From assembly GCF_000331105.1 (NCBI RefSeq), contig NC_020054.1:2076433-2140432 (forward strand): 64,000 nucleotides of DNA. Reading direction: 5' to 3'. Numbering within the stretch: position 1 is the stretch's first letter; each line of letters starts with the position of its first letter. The DNA is from Fibrella aestuarina BUZ 2 (GTDB lineage Bacteria > Bacteroidota > Bacteroidia > Cytophagales > Spirosomataceae). A model generated the notes under the pieces. The model had not been told where the DNA came from. It saw only the letters and a list, made by a program, of their open reading frames with translations, and searched no databases. Below are positions 16,592 through 28,379 of this stretch, piece after piece. A program made the position numbers and the translations under genes.

Positions 16592-17281
16592 TCAGGTCAT
16601 CAGGGACCAACTGGCCAGCAACAGGACGCTGATCAGCAGCTGGCGCAGCGCGTGAATAGCCCTGTTTATATTGTTGATGACAGACTGCGTGTTTATACCC
16701 ATCAGGGAGGCAATCTCCTCATTGCTGAGTTGGTGGTAATAGGCCAGCACAAGGGCTTCCTGCTGCCGGGCTGGTAGGGTATCGACAGCCCGACGCAGGC
16801 GGTTTACCTGAAGCTCGCGCCTATCCAGATCCGACAGTAACGTTTCGACCGAAGGAATGCTCAGCAGGTTTTCAACACCGTCCAGGTCATCGGCTTGGTG
16901 TAATGGGTCCGACCGGAGGGAGAGGGAGCCTGTCAGCCGATTGCGCATGATGCGCAACAGATAATACCGGATGTTGGCGGGCGTAGTCAGGGTGGCGCGG
17001 TATTTCCAGATTTCCAGAAAAACGTCTTGTACCGCATCGGCTACCGCAGCGGAGTTGGGGTGTAATCGCTTCCCATACGTGAGCAGCGGTCCCGCATGAG
17101 CACGATACAGCTGCTCAAAGGCCTGGGTATTGCCTTTTGTAAACGCCTTCCAAAGAAGGGCGTCCGTTTCAAAGGGAGGTGGGCGATCAGTTGCCAAGTT
17201 ACGGTAGCGTTTACGTCGATTTGGGTTTGTTGCATTTGCCCTGTTTACCGGCCTAGGTTGCCAGCCACAGTAAAGCCTCAC
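16592..17281 (-). CDS. ECF RNA polymerase sigma factor
   Basis: Extracytoplasmic-function sigma-70 factor. Region 2 lies at about residues 43-110 (LWKAFTKGNTQAFEQLYRAH, DAVQDVFLEIW). Region 4 lies at about 165-215 (LPARQQEALVLAYYHQLSNE, then a helix-turn-helix EEIASLMGINTQSVINNINR). The C-terminus is unusually hydrophobic (LLISVLLLASWSL). The GTG at 17281 gives 229 residues; a TTG at 17197 (LATDRPPPF) would give 201, closer to the usual length, so the start is uncertain. No ribosome site helps, which is normal in this phylum. It lies 95 bases upstream of fecR and probably activates the susCD operon. Confidence 0.9.
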   Translation of the reverse strand: MRLYCGWQPRPVNRANATNPNRRKRYRNLATDRPPPFETDALLWKAFTKGNTQAFEQLYRAHAGPLLTYGKRLHPNSAAVADAVQDVFLEIWKYRATLTTPANIRYYLLRIMRNRLTGSLSLRSDPLHQADDLDGVENLLSIPSVETLLSDLDRRELQVNRLRRAVDTLPARQQEALVLAYYHQLSNEEIASLMGINTQSVINNINRAIHALRQLLISVLLLASWSLMT

Positions 17282-17516
17282 AAGACGGTTTCAAACCGGA
17301 ACGTATCGACGCTGAATCCAGACTAGTAAAGGCTGCAAACCCGTATTGGTCTCCTAGCAGCTGGCCGATCAGCCGCTAGCAGGGGGCTCATGCATTTTCT
17401 ATGTATGAGTAATTCGTTTGTTGATAGCGGAAAGCTACGGTTTTCGCTTAAAATAAGGAATCTGTAGGCGGGTAATACCTACGTTGCGTTGTTTCATACT
17501 GTACCGGCTACCTATT

Positions 17517-19793
17517 TTAGGGCCTGACTTCCCATTGATGGGTGCCGCTGGGTACGTTGGTCAGTTGCCAACTGTGTTTGTCGGCGGGCGGGGTAAGCTG
17601 GCGGCCGTTTTGCCAGAGGGTGGCGGTTGGGCTGAGGCGGGGTACGTACACGACGCCCCGCGAGTTAGCGGGCAGCGTCAGTCGCATGTACCATCGCTGG
17701 GTACGTTGGGTGAACGCTACGCGCACGGGCCCGTGCAGGGTGGGTAGCTGTAGCGACGCCTGGTTCAGCGCGCCGGGTTGGGGTTTTACCTGAATGACGC
17801 CAAAGGCCGGGGTCAGCGGTTCGACGCCCATCAGTTTCCGCACGATTACGTTGGCCGGGGCGGCTCCCCAGGCGTGGTTCCAGTCCTGGTTGGGTTTGTA
17901 GCGCGTGTCCCAGGCTTCGGTAGTCATCGTGGAACCGGTCCGAATCATGTTGTACCAGCTCCGTTCGGCGGTCGAGGTCAGGAGCGAGAGGGCATAGTCG
18001 GCTTCATGCGCGTTGTACAGGGCGTCGAGCAGAAATTGCGCGCCGTAGACGCTACAGGCCATACCCCGCGACCGGATATGCGCCAGTACCCGCGCTCGGT
18101 TGGCCTCGGGCACCAGCCCAACCGCCAGCGCCATCATGTTGGCGTGCAACGATGCGTGGCGGGTGCTGTCGCCATCGGCTACAAGGCCCGTGGCAGGGTC
18201 GATAAACGTAGCCTGATAGGCCCGTTTAACCTGCTCACCGCGCTGCCGGAACTGCGCCGCGTCGGCGGATTGACCGAGTTGGTCCGCCAGGTCGGCCATG
18301 TAGCGCAGGGCCTGGTAATGGAAGGCGTTCACGACCGCATTGTAGTCGCAGAAGACGAAGCCATCGGTTTCGCCCGCTTCTCTCTTGCCCAGGCCTAGTA
18401 CGCCCTGTTGCGGCCAGTCGACGATGTCCTGAAGGGTGGGGCGCCCGTCGAAGGTTTCGTAGTGAATCGATGCTTTGAAAGCAGGCGTTTGTAAACCGGT
18501 GCGGGTGCTGATGAGGCCATCGGGCCGGGCCAGCGGTAGCAGCAGTTTGGCGCTTAGGTCGGTATAGAGGCGGGTCAGGTTGCGCGCGTCGCCCGAGTAG
18601 CGGTAGTCGTTCCAGGCGATCAGTACGTTTTGCAAGGACCACTCAGTAGGCCAGGTGGCGTGAAAAATGAGGTAATCGAGCGAGCGTTTGGCCATGGTAT
18701 ACTCCCCATCGGTCGCGTAGTGCGCCAATTGATTGATCAGCGCGTCGGCTTCGTAAGGAATCCGTTCGCGGTCACCGTCGACGTAATAGCCCGTAAACGA
18801 GGTGGCTTTGATGGTGTGTTTGCACAGCGCCCAAACCCGATTCAACGTGGTGTCGGAGCTACCGAAGGTCGCGGCGGTATCATCGAACGGGTACGTGACG
18901 ACGTGACGCACTAACTCCCCCACCTGCACCGTAGCAGCGGGCCGTTCGAGCTCGATGTACCGAAACGGCAGCACTTCGCCGATGTAACCGGGCATCATAA
19001 TCGCCTTGGGGCCGGTGTTACGCTTGTCGGGCGGGATCGGCACCGGGTACGTGTGCGTGCCGGGGCGCAGCCGCAAGATGAGCCGCCGGTAGCGGATGGT
19101 GCCGGGCGGTTTACGCTGCACCGCACCCCCGGGCGTGAGCGCTTCGCCCAGGTGCAGCACCAGCGAGTCGGTGGTGGCTGTCGTTTGGGCGGTAAGCCAT
19201 ACCTGCCCAAAGGCGTCGTTACTAAAGTCATACAGCCGCGCGCCGTTGGGCTGGGTACGTTGCCGGGCCGGTTTCTGCTGCTCCTTCACGAGCGGATAAT
19301 GGCTCGTGGCGTAGTCGGCCAACTCGGGGGCGGTGCGGAATACCCGGATCGCCGAATAGGGGCTAGCCCGTCGCCGGTCGTCCCAGACCCGGATTTTCCA
19401 GTAGTAGACCCGATTGGGCTGTAAGCGCCGTCCGGCTGGCAGCAACACGCCTACACTCTGATCGCTGGGTACGTTCCCCGAATCCCATACGTCGCCCCGC
19501 CCGGCGGCGCAGTTGGCCCGCGACGAGCTTAGCACTAGCTGCCAGGCCGTCTGTCGATAGCCAGTGCGGGTGTCGGGTAGTTGCCAGCTAAAGGAGGGTC
19601 GTTCGCTGCGGACCAAGGCCATTTGCAGGGAGTCGGGTGCTGTTTCGGGCGTCAGCGTGGTCAGAAAACCGCGTTGCCAGACCTTGTCGGTATGCAGCAG
19701 TAAATCGGTACGCAGCGCCACCGGAGCCAGCGGCGCCTGCGCCCATAGCGACGACACGGTCAGCGAAAACAGAGCCAGCAAAAAGGATCGCAT
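17517..19793 (-). CDS. GH78-type alpha-L-rhamnosidase
   Basis: Secreted enzyme of 758 residues predicted to release alpha-L-rhamnose from pectin-type or other rhamnosides. The signal peptide ends at SLWAQ. The N-terminal part has the Bac_rhamnosid Ig-like and jelly-roll domains (RPSFSWQLPDTRTGYRQTAW, VYYWKIRVWD). The (alpha/alpha)6 catalytic domain begins near residue 310, with YYVDGDRERIPYEADA holding the acidic residues expected of GH78. The later STMTTEAWDTRYKPNQDWNH and AWGAAPANVIVRKLMGVEPL are also typical, and a C-terminal beta-sandwich follows. It is shorter than many GH78 (about 900-1000). It starts 5 bases after the DUF2264 gene ends, so the two are translationally close. Confidence 0.88.
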   Translation of the reverse strand: MRSFLLALFSLTVSSLWAQAPLAPVALRTDLLLHTDKVWQRGFLTTLTPETAPDSLQMALVRSERPSFSWQLPDTRTGYRQTAWQLVLSSSRANCAAGRGDVWDSGNVPSDQSVGVLLPAGRRLQPNRVYYWKIRVWDDRRRASPYSAIRVFRTAPELADYATSHYPLVKEQQKPARQRTQPNGARLYDFSNDAFGQVWLTAQTTATTDSLVLHLGEALTPGGAVQRKPPGTIRYRRLILRLRPGTHTYPVPIPPDKRNTGPKAIMMPGYIGEVLPFRYIELERPAATVQVGELVRHVVTYPFDDTAATFGSSDTTLNRVWALCKHTIKATSFTGYYVDGDRERIPYEADALINQLAHYATDGEYTMAKRSLDYLIFHATWPTEWSLQNVLIAWNDYRYSGDARNLTRLYTDLSAKLLLPLARPDGLISTRTGLQTPAFKASIHYETFDGRPTLQDIVDWPQQGVLGLGKREAGETDGFVFCDYNAVVNAFHYQALRYMADLADQLGQSADAAQFRQRGEQVKRAYQATFIDPATGLVADGDSTRHASLHANMMALAVGLVPEANRARVLAHIRSRGMACSVYGAQFLLDALYNAHEADYALSLLTSTAERSWYNMIRTGSTMTTEAWDTRYKPNQDWNHAWGAAPANVIVRKLMGVEPLTPAFGVIQVKPQPGALNQASLQLPTLHGPVRVAFTQRTQRWYMRLTLPANSRGVVYVPRLSPTATLWQNGRQLTPPADKHSWQLTNVPSGTHQWEVRP

Positions 19794-19798
19794 AAAGG

Positions 19799-21079
19799 TC
19801 AGCGTAAGTCTTCGCCGTGGTCATTGGGGAAATCGCTGCCGCTCCAGATGGCCTGGGCACTCCACGGCTGCGGCGGGTCGGCCCAGAACGGGTCGGTGGC
19901 GGGCAAGCCGAGCGGCAGGAACAAACTGGTGGCCAGATAGAGGCTCCCCTGGTTGTTATACACGTCGGCAATGTCGGGTTGCGCGCCATACAGGCCGATG
20001 GTCAGCCAGCCGTTCTGATAGGTGGTGGGGCTTTCAAGTGTTTTCCGAAGCACGGCGGTCAGCGCGCCCCGCACCTGCGCCGGTTTCAGTGATGTTGGCA
20101 AGGACTTTCGCCAGGCTATATCGGCCAGATGATGAAACGCCGCCCCCCGATACACGATGGAGCGACCCGTGGCCGGAAACGAGCCATCGGTGTTGATGAG
20201 CCGTTCCTGGATGACGGCGTACCGTTCGTTGCGCCGACGAATTTTGTCGGTCATGGCCGCGTAGGCGTTGGTTTTGGTGCCGATGATGCCCGTAATGGCG
20301 GCCAGATAAGGGTGAATGACGTAGCTGTTGTAATAGTCGAAGGCATAGCGGGGACCGTCGGTGTACATCCCGTCGCCCACGTACCACTGCTCCATTTGTT
20401 GCAGCGCGTAGTCGACGCGCATCGGGTCCCAGTCGTAGCCGAAGCGGCAGAAAAAGGCTTCGTTCATGGCCGAAAACAACAGCCAGTTGGAAAAACCCGG
20501 CTTGAATTTACGCGTGCTGCGAATGGCCGTAACGAGCCGGTCGCGGTCAGTGGCCGACAGGTGATCCCACAGCCACGGCGCCCGCACGACCGCCAGCGCC
20601 AGAAACGACGCATCGACCAGCGACTGACCGGCGATGTCGAACCGCATGTAGTCGCGGGCCGTGGAGTCGAGCGCGTTGGACAGGCCTTTGAGCACCCACT
20701 GCCGGTACTGGTTGCGCAGGGCCACTTCGTCGGGGGCGCCACCTTCGGCCTGTAGCCAGGGCGCCATGCCGCTCAGCACCCGGCCCAGCACTTCCACATA
20801 CTGCACCTGCAGCCGTTGATCGCGGTTGTCGACCCGTTTCGATACTACTTTGGGCATCAGAATACGCAGGCTGTCGTGGGCCAGGCTCTGCAACACGGGC
20901 CGCACCATCCGGTCCATCTCGTAGAGCCAGTATTGGCGGTCGGTGCGAGTTGGCGTCAAGTTAGGTGCCGTGCCCGAGCGGGTCCGGCTGTTTCGTTTCG
21001 ACTGGGCCTGTAGCGGCGCGGTCAGGCCGATCAGCCCGCACAATCCGATCAGCAGCAGACAGATAATCCGGCGTTTCAT
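19799..21079 (-). CDS. DUF2264 protein, probable secreted glycan-active protein
   Basis: This encodes 426 residues with signal peptide (CLLLIGLCGLIGLTAPLQAQ). The rest follows DUF2264: LFSAMNEAFFCRFGYDWDPM, QMEQWYVGDGMYTDGPRYAF, DYYNSYVIHPYLAAI. Family members have an (alpha/alpha)6-like helical fold similar to some lyases and hydrolases and are often found in rhamnogalacturonan or ulvan loci; the reaction is not settled to my knowledge. It sits between GH16 and GH78 genes in a likely operon, which supports a role in degrading the same polysaccharide. Confidence 0.88.
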   Translation of the reverse strand: MKRRIICLLLIGLCGLIGLTAPLQAQSKRNSRTRSGTAPNLTPTRTDRQYWLYEMDRMVRPVLQSLAHDSLRILMPKVVSKRVDNRDQRLQVQYVEVLGRVLSGMAPWLQAEGGAPDEVALRNQYRQWVLKGLSNALDSTARDYMRFDIAGQSLVDASFLALAVVRAPWLWDHLSATDRDRLVTAIRSTRKFKPGFSNWLLFSAMNEAFFCRFGYDWDPMRVDYALQQMEQWYVGDGMYTDGPRYAFDYYNSYVIHPYLAAITGIIGTKTNAYAAMTDKIRRRNERYAVIQERLINTDGSFPATGRSIVYRGAAFHHLADIAWRKSLPTSLKPAQVRGALTAVLRKTLESPTTYQNGWLTIGLYGAQPDIADVYNNQGSLYLATSLFLPLGLPATDPFWADPPQPWSAQAIWSGSDFPNDHGEDLR

Positions 21080-21221
21080 GGGCGGTGGTTTGTTGGGTAC
21101 GTAGTAAGAGGCCGATTTGCAGCCGAGGAGAGGTCAGGTACGTTGGGGCTGGCTTTTCCTGGTTGAAGACGACAAACGGCCAGATATACCGGCTGGTGAA
21201 TGGCCTGAGGCTTGTTTATGC

Positions 21222-22115
21222 TTACCGCTGGTAGACCCGAACGTACTCGATTTCGTACCGCGTTGGGAAGGTCGTGCCGCTGGGGTCGCCGCCGTTGTCG
21301 CCGCCAATCGCCAGGTTCAGCAGCAGGTAGTGTGGTTGCCGGAACGGGTTCTTGCCCGAGCCATCTCCATTAAGGGTCTGCGTCAATAAGACCTCGTTGA
21401 GCAATTGCCCATCTACGAACAACCGGATCGCTTCGGGTGTCCAGTCCATGCGCCAGGTGTGAAAACGACTCGCCCAATCGGCCCCGCCTAACGAGGCGAG
21501 CGGCGTTTTGGTGGTGCGCCAGTTGGCTGTGTAGCGCTTCGACGTACCCCAGGCTACGTTGGCCAGCAGGTCGTTGCGGTAATACTCCATAATGTCGATT
21601 TCGCCGTTCGACGGCCATTCCCCCGCAACGCCCAGGGTCCAGAAGGCGGGCCATAAACCGGGGCTGACGTCGATGCGCCCCCGCATCTCGAAGCGACCAT
21701 ACTGCCAGCTGTGCAGCCCCTCGGTTTTCAGGCTGGCCGCCGTGTAGTCGATGGTCGGGCGGCTGCGGCGCCAGTCGGTGCTGCCGGGCTGGTGTTGCGG
21801 GTTAGGGCGTTGGTCGCGCCGTCCTTCAATGATGAGCCTGCCGTTCTGGCAAAAGGCATTGTCGGGCTGGTACCACTGTAGTTCGTGGTTACGTACAAAG
21901 CCCCGCTCAAAGGTCCAGTTGGCCGGGTTGGGCGGGCCGTCGGTGTCAAATTCGTCGGCCCATACGAGCCGCCAGGTCGTGTCGGTAGGGGCGGCGGCGG
22001 GCGTTACAGACTGAGCTGTCGCAGACTGAGCCGTCGCGGACTGAGCCAGACCGTTTAGCCGCAATAGCAGCAACAGGGCGGGCAGATACAAACAAGAGCG
22101 GGAAAAACTGGGCAT
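21222..22115 (-). CDS. GH16 beta-glucanase (laminarinase-like)
   Basis: Secreted family 16 endo-glycosidase, 298 residues from the ATG at 22115. A longer frame to 22157 would put extra residues before a good signal peptide (LYLPALLLLLRLNGLAQ). The catalytic signature NGEIDIMEYY holds nucleophile E172, D174 and acid/base E177. The N-terminus (WRLVWADEFDTDGPPNPANW) and WPAFWTLG are typical of beta-1,3-glucanases. The linker after the signal peptide contains a small tandem repeat (SATAQ three times, a 12-bp DNA repeat near 22012-22045). It heads the minus-strand carbohydrate gene run and is divergent from katG. Laminarin or mixed-linkage glucan is the likely substrate. Confidence 0.92.
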   Translation of the reverse strand: MPSFSRSCLYLPALLLLLRLNGLAQSATAQSATAQSVTPAAAPTDTTWRLVWADEFDTDGPPNPANWTFERGFVRNHELQWYQPDNAFCQNGRLIIEGRRDQRPNPQHQPGSTDWRRSRPTIDYTAASLKTEGLHSWQYGRFEMRGRIDVSPGLWPAFWTLGVAGEWPSNGEIDIMEYYRNDLLANVAWGTSKRYTANWRTTKTPLASLGGADWASRFHTWRMDWTPEAIRLFVDGQLLNEVLLTQTLNGDGSGKNPFRQPHYLLLNLAIGGDNGGDPSGTTFPTRYEIEYVRVYQR

Positions 22116-24753
<2,638 letters not shown>

Positions 24754-24775
24754 TCATCAGTAAGTAAAGAGTAAG

Positions 24776-24808
24776 AAAGGTGGTCTGACAACAGGCCACC
24801 TTTTTTTG
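24776..24808 (+). terminator. katG intrinsic terminator
   Basis: The stem AAAGGTGGTCTG / CAGGCCACCTTT has one wobble pair and a 4-base loop, and is followed by a run of seven T. It starts 22 bases after the katG stop. Confidence 0.9.
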
Positions 24809-24899
24809 TACCCAATGCCCACTGGCAACGTACCTGAAGCCAGTCACCGTCGCGCTGATGCGGCACTTATCCGGACGCAGTGAAGGGGATTCTGCACGA

Positions 24900-24944
24900 A
24901 AATGCCCTGTCGATTACCGTTCGTGGAAAACGGACAGGGCATTT
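24900..24944. repeat. 12-bp inverted repeat upstream of membrane-protein gene
   Basis: AAATGCCCTGTC and GACAGGGCATTT pair perfectly across 21 bases. It lies about 95 bases before the next start, between katG and the membrane gene. It has no T-run and could be a leader hairpin or second terminator. Confidence 0.5.
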
Positions 24945-25038
24945 GCCCGATCGCGCCAACTTTGTTCCGATTCGGCCATGGCTTAAGCTGTGCGGTACGT
25001 ACCCGGAGCGCCGCCCCGTATCAGTCACGTACCTGACT

Positions 25039-25668
25039 ATGCCAACGGAACTGATTATGCTGACAAAACATACGACACTCATCGGGCTCGTCGTGGCGCT
25101 GCTCCTGCTGGCCGTAGCGGCCGCGCACTATCCTGGCGGTTCGTACTGGGACGCACACTCGGTTGGCTACGATTGGACGACGAACTACCTTTGTAATCTG
25201 TTTTCAGAACAGGCTGTCAATGGGTTAGCCAACCCTGCCCGACCGTGGGCGATTGCCGGTATGCTGCTGCTGTGCATCAGCTTTGGGGTGTTTTTTGTCC
25301 GGTTTTCCCGGCGGATTCCGTCGAAATCGGCTTCGGCTGTCATCGCCTATGGCGGCGTGGGCGCTATGCTGTTCGCCTTTCTGGTCATTACCCCCTACCA
25401 TGATCTAATGATAGGTATCGCTAGTTTTTTGAGCTTACTGGCGCTGTTTTATGTGTTTGTGTTTATCATGAAATCGAAGCTGCTTGGCTTCAAGCTAGTA
25501 ACGATTAGCTACCTGCTGGTTCTCTACGCCAATAATTACATCTATTACACCCAACACTTTCTGAAATTGCTGCCCATTATGCAGAAAATCAGCTTTCTGA
25601 TTGGGGTAATCTGGATGCTGGGCCTGGAGTATTTTACCAAACCCGACGACTTTAAACCGGCTGCCTAA
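25039..25668 (+). CDS. Multi-pass membrane protein of unknown function
   Basis: The frame is open from 24880, but the early part overlaps the hairpin and is not protein-like. The ATG at 25039 (or 25057) starts directly before the first hydrophobic helix, giving 209 residues. About six membrane helices are visible (LIGLVVALLLLAVAAA, WAIAGMLLLCISFGVFF, VGAMLFAFLVI, IASFLSLLALFYVFVFI, ISYLLVLYANNYIYY, ISFLIGVIWMLGLEYF). The extracytoplasmic segment HYPGGSYWDAHSVGYDWTTN may be functional. It resembles small DUF998-like membrane proteins, but this is not secure. It is followed after 14 bases by the DUF1330-like gene. Confidence 0.65.
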   Translation: MPTELIMLTKHTTLIGLVVALLLLAVAAAHYPGGSYWDAHSVGYDWTTNYLCNLFSEQAVNGLANPARPWAIAGMLLLCISFGVFFVRFSRRIPSKSASAVIAYGGVGAMLFAFLVITPYHDLMIGIASFLSLLALFYVFVFIMKSKLLGFKLVTISYLLVLYANNYIYYTQHFLKLLPIMQKISFLIGVIWMLGLEYFTKPDDFKPAA

Positions 25669-25682
25669 GCCTTGAGAATACG

Positions 25683-25985
25683 ATGATCTATTTTACGCAA
25701 TTGATTTACGTTAAGGAAGGGCAGGAAGCTGTATTCCACCAGTTTGAGGAAGTTGCTATCCCGCTGATTGCCGACCATAACGGCCGCCTGCTGGCCCGGA
25801 TCCGCCCGGCGGATGAGGCCTATATCGAGCATCAGATCGACAAACCGTATGAAATCCACCTGGTCGAGTTTGATAGCGAAGCCGATTTTCACGCCTTCAG
25901 CCGCGACGACCGCCGTCAGCAGTTTCTGCACCTGAAAGAGCAGTCGGTAGCGCGGTCGGTACTGATTCAGGGCATCAGGCTGTAA
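25683..25985 (+). CDS. DUF1330-like ferredoxin-fold protein
   Basis: A 100-residue cytosolic protein with the pattern of small dimeric alpha/beta-barrel proteins of the DUF1330 / antibiotic-biosynthesis-monooxygenase type. A first strand (MIYFTQLIYV) is followed by a helix (VFHQFEEVAIPLIADH), strands (GRLLARI, YEIHLVEFDS) and a helix with DFHAFSRDDRR. No reaction can be inferred. It follows the membrane gene closely and may be in its operon. Confidence 0.7.
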   Translation: MIYFTQLIYVKEGQEAVFHQFEEVAIPLIADHNGRLLARIRPADEAYIEHQIDKPYEIHLVEFDSEADFHAFSRDDRRQQFLHLKEQSVARSVLIQGIRL

Positions 25986-26000
25986 TGGGCTTGTTGGGCA

Positions 26001-26504
26001 TCAGACAGCCTCCGTCAGCGCCAGTTGGGCCAGCGGTTTGTTCAGCCAATCGGCCAGCACCGCCACCACGATGCTGTGGTCTTCGCGCTGCGGCAGGCCT
26101 GAAATCGTAATGGTGCCCACAAACGTACCCCGCAGCCAGATGGGGAAACTACCGCCGTGGGGCGCATAATCCCGAACGGGAAGGCCCCACTTGTCGTCGA
26201 GCGATGTTTGCTTGCGGGCCAGTTCCAGCCCCATCGCGTAGGAACTGCGGTGAAAGCGCTCGACCACGTTCCGTTTCCGCCGAATCCAGTCGTCGTTGTC
26301 GGGCGTGGTGCCGGGCATGGCGTAGAAAAACAACGGCTGCCCCACCAGCCGGATCTCGATCGATACCGCTTTGTGCCGGGCGGCAACGGCTTCTTTCAGC
26401 AACGTACCCAGCTGCCAGGCCGTGTCGGCGTCGAAGGTGTCGAATTGAAGCTGCGCTTCCTGATGGGCAATCTGCGCCAGATCGCGGTCGATTGAGGAAT
26501 TCAT
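26001..26504 (-). CDS. UPF0303 / HbpS-like haem-degrading domain protein
   Basis: 167 residues, the usual length for UPF0303. Family landmarks are a helix followed by IEIRLVGQPLFFYAMPGTT, then NDDWIRRKRNVVERFHRSSY, and APHGGSFPIWLRGTFVGTIT with the glycine-rich turn. The fold is that of the GlcG/HbpS group, some of which bind or degrade haem, but activity is unproven for this subfamily. Cytosolic. It is convergent with the DUF1330-like gene with 15 bases between stops. Confidence 0.85.
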   Translation of the reverse strand: MNSSIDRDLAQIAHQEAQLQFDTFDADTAWQLGTLLKEAVAARHKAVSIEIRLVGQPLFFYAMPGTTPDNDDWIRRKRNVVERFHRSSYAMGLELARKQTSLDDKWGLPVRDYAPHGGSFPIWLRGTFVGTITISGLPQREDHSIVVAVLADWLNKPLAQLALTEAV

Positions 26505-26686
26505 GCGGTAAACTTAACCACGGCGGCCGATTGATGCGTAGCGGTGCCTGCGATTAAGGTGGGACAGGCTAGGTACGTTGCTCGTAGCTACACTTAGGCT
26601 TTCGCTAGAACCGCCTCATCGACTGCCAAAAAATCGTACAACTTGTCCGGGAAATAAGGATATTTGTTTGATTGATAGGAGGCTAT

Positions 26687-28219
26687 ATGCGAGTGCAGTG
26701 GGCGTTTGTTCGAAAGCTGTTGGTGGCCTTGCTGCTCCCCCTCGGGGTGATGGCGCAGGAACTGATTCCGAACGGTAGCTTTGAGACGTACCTGAACTGC
26801 CCCAAACAGGACAATCTGCTCTCCGAAGCCGCCCCCTGGTATAACCCCAACCGGGCTACTCCCGATTTTTACCATACCTGCTTCAACACCGGCCAAATGG
26901 ACCTGCCGCCGCGTTCGGGGCAGGGATTAGGGCGCTTGTTTATGGATTTGGGCTGGGCCGAATACATGGCCACTCCCCTCAAAACACCGCTCGATGCGGG
27001 CGAGGCTTATCAGTTCGAGATGTACATCAGTTCGGCAACGCCAACCCGGTATCCATCGGGCTCGTTTGGGGCGTATTTCTCTCAACAGCCGCTGAACTCC
27101 CCCCTGAAAGACCTGCTGAGCGTCAGTGGGCAGGTGCAGGTGCTCGACAACAGCCCGCAACGGCTGCCGCGGCGGTTACAGTGGGAACAACTGAGCGGCT
27201 GTTTCGTGGCAAGAGGCGGCGAACGTCACGTTACCATCGGGAATTTCGTCAAACTGCCGGTGTTGCTGGGCTATTATTACCTGTTTATCGATGATGTGTC
27301 GCTGCGGCCCATTCGGCTTAATCTGGGCCGCGATACCACCCTGTGCGGGCGGCAAAGTACGCTGCTGCTCAACGCCAACACCCCCGGCGGTATCGACTAC
27401 AAATGGAACACGGGCAGTACGGCACAAACCCTGACCGTCACCAAACCGGGTAAGTATTGGGTAACCGTAACCACGGCCTGCAAAACCCTGAGCGATACCA
27501 TCACCGTCGACTACAGCCTCGATTTCAGCCTCGGGCGCGATACCACTCTGTGCGAGGGGGCCTCGATGACCCTGCGTGTGCCGGTGCCGGGTACGTTCCG
27601 CTGGCAGGATGGCAGCGGGCAGGCGACCTATCAGGTACGCGGACCAGGTACGTACCGGGTGCAGGTAACCGGGGCGGGCTGCACGGTCGCCGATACCATT
27701 CAGGTGCGGTACGTGTTGCCGCCCCGGCTCGATTTGGGACCCGATAAGCAGCTCTGCGGGCTGGAAGTGTACACGATCAAACCTGCCGTAGCCGAAGGGA
27801 CGTTCCGCTGGCTGGATGCATTCCCCGAAACCGACCGGATGGTGAACGCATCGGGCTCGTTTCGGGCGTCGGTGACCAACGATTGCGCCACGGTCAGCGA
27901 CGTCGTAGACATCGATTACAGCGGCTGCGAATGCACCATACAGGCGCCCGACGCCTTTTCGCCGAATGCCGACGGATTAAACGACGTCTTTCAGCCCGTT
28001 GCCTGCGGCGATATTACGTTCACAACGATGGCCGTGTACAATCGCTGGGGTGAACTCATCTTCCAGACAAGCAGCGCACCCTTCGTGTGGGACGGAACGT
28101 ATAAGGGACAGCGTTGCCAGTCGGCGGTGTATACCTGGCGGGTCGACTATAAACTGAGCCGACTCGGTAAAGAACCGGTGTTTCAAACCATCAACAGCCG
28201 TATTCTGCTCGCCCAGTAA
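26687..28219 (+). CDS. Type IX-secreted protein with gliding-motility C-terminal domain
   Basis: Cell-surface or released protein of 510 residues. An upstream TTG is possible, but ATG 26687 has a strong ribosome site (ATAGGAGG) 5 bases away. Signal peptide ends VMAQ. Residues 20-205 form a lectin-like domain opening ELIPNGSFETYLNCPKQ, common in Bacteroidota surface proteins. Three Ig-like repeats follow, each opening with LGRDTTLC or LGPDKQLC. The end (from about 425: IQAPDAFSPNADGLNDVF, YNRWGELIFQTS, WDGTYKGQ) is the type B sorting domain (CHU_C, TIGR04131) recognised by the type IX machinery. The role is probably adhesion or matrix. Confidence 0.9.
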   Translation: MRVQWAFVRKLLVALLLPLGVMAQELIPNGSFETYLNCPKQDNLLSEAAPWYNPNRATPDFYHTCFNTGQMDLPPRSGQGLGRLFMDLGWAEYMATPLKTPLDAGEAYQFEMYISSATPTRYPSGSFGAYFSQQPLNSPLKDLLSVSGQVQVLDNSPQRLPRRLQWEQLSGCFVARGGERHVTIGNFVKLPVLLGYYYLFIDDVSLRPIRLNLGRDTTLCGRQSTLLLNANTPGGIDYKWNTGSTAQTLTVTKPGKYWVTVTTACKTLSDTITVDYSLDFSLGRDTTLCEGASMTLRVPVPGTFRWQDGSGQATYQVRGPGTYRVQVTGAGCTVADTIQVRYVLPPRLDLGPDKQLCGLEVYTIKPAVAEGTFRWLDAFPETDRMVNASGSFRASVTNDCATVSDVVDIDYSGCECTIQAPDAFSPNADGLNDVFQPVACGDITFTTMAVYNRWGELIFQTSSAPFVWDGTYKGQRCQSAVYTWRVDYKLSRLGKEPVFQTINSRILLAQ

Positions 28220-28379
28220 ACGGCTACAATGTTAGGGGTATCTAATAGCTAGTAAATCAGCGAGTTACGATTTTATAGAATAGTAAATCTATAGGATTTA
28301 TTTTATTGGGTCGATTTCCGGAAACCATTCGTGTCGGGGCCGGTTAGCGTTAAAAAGCGATTAACGCTCAACGTCAACC

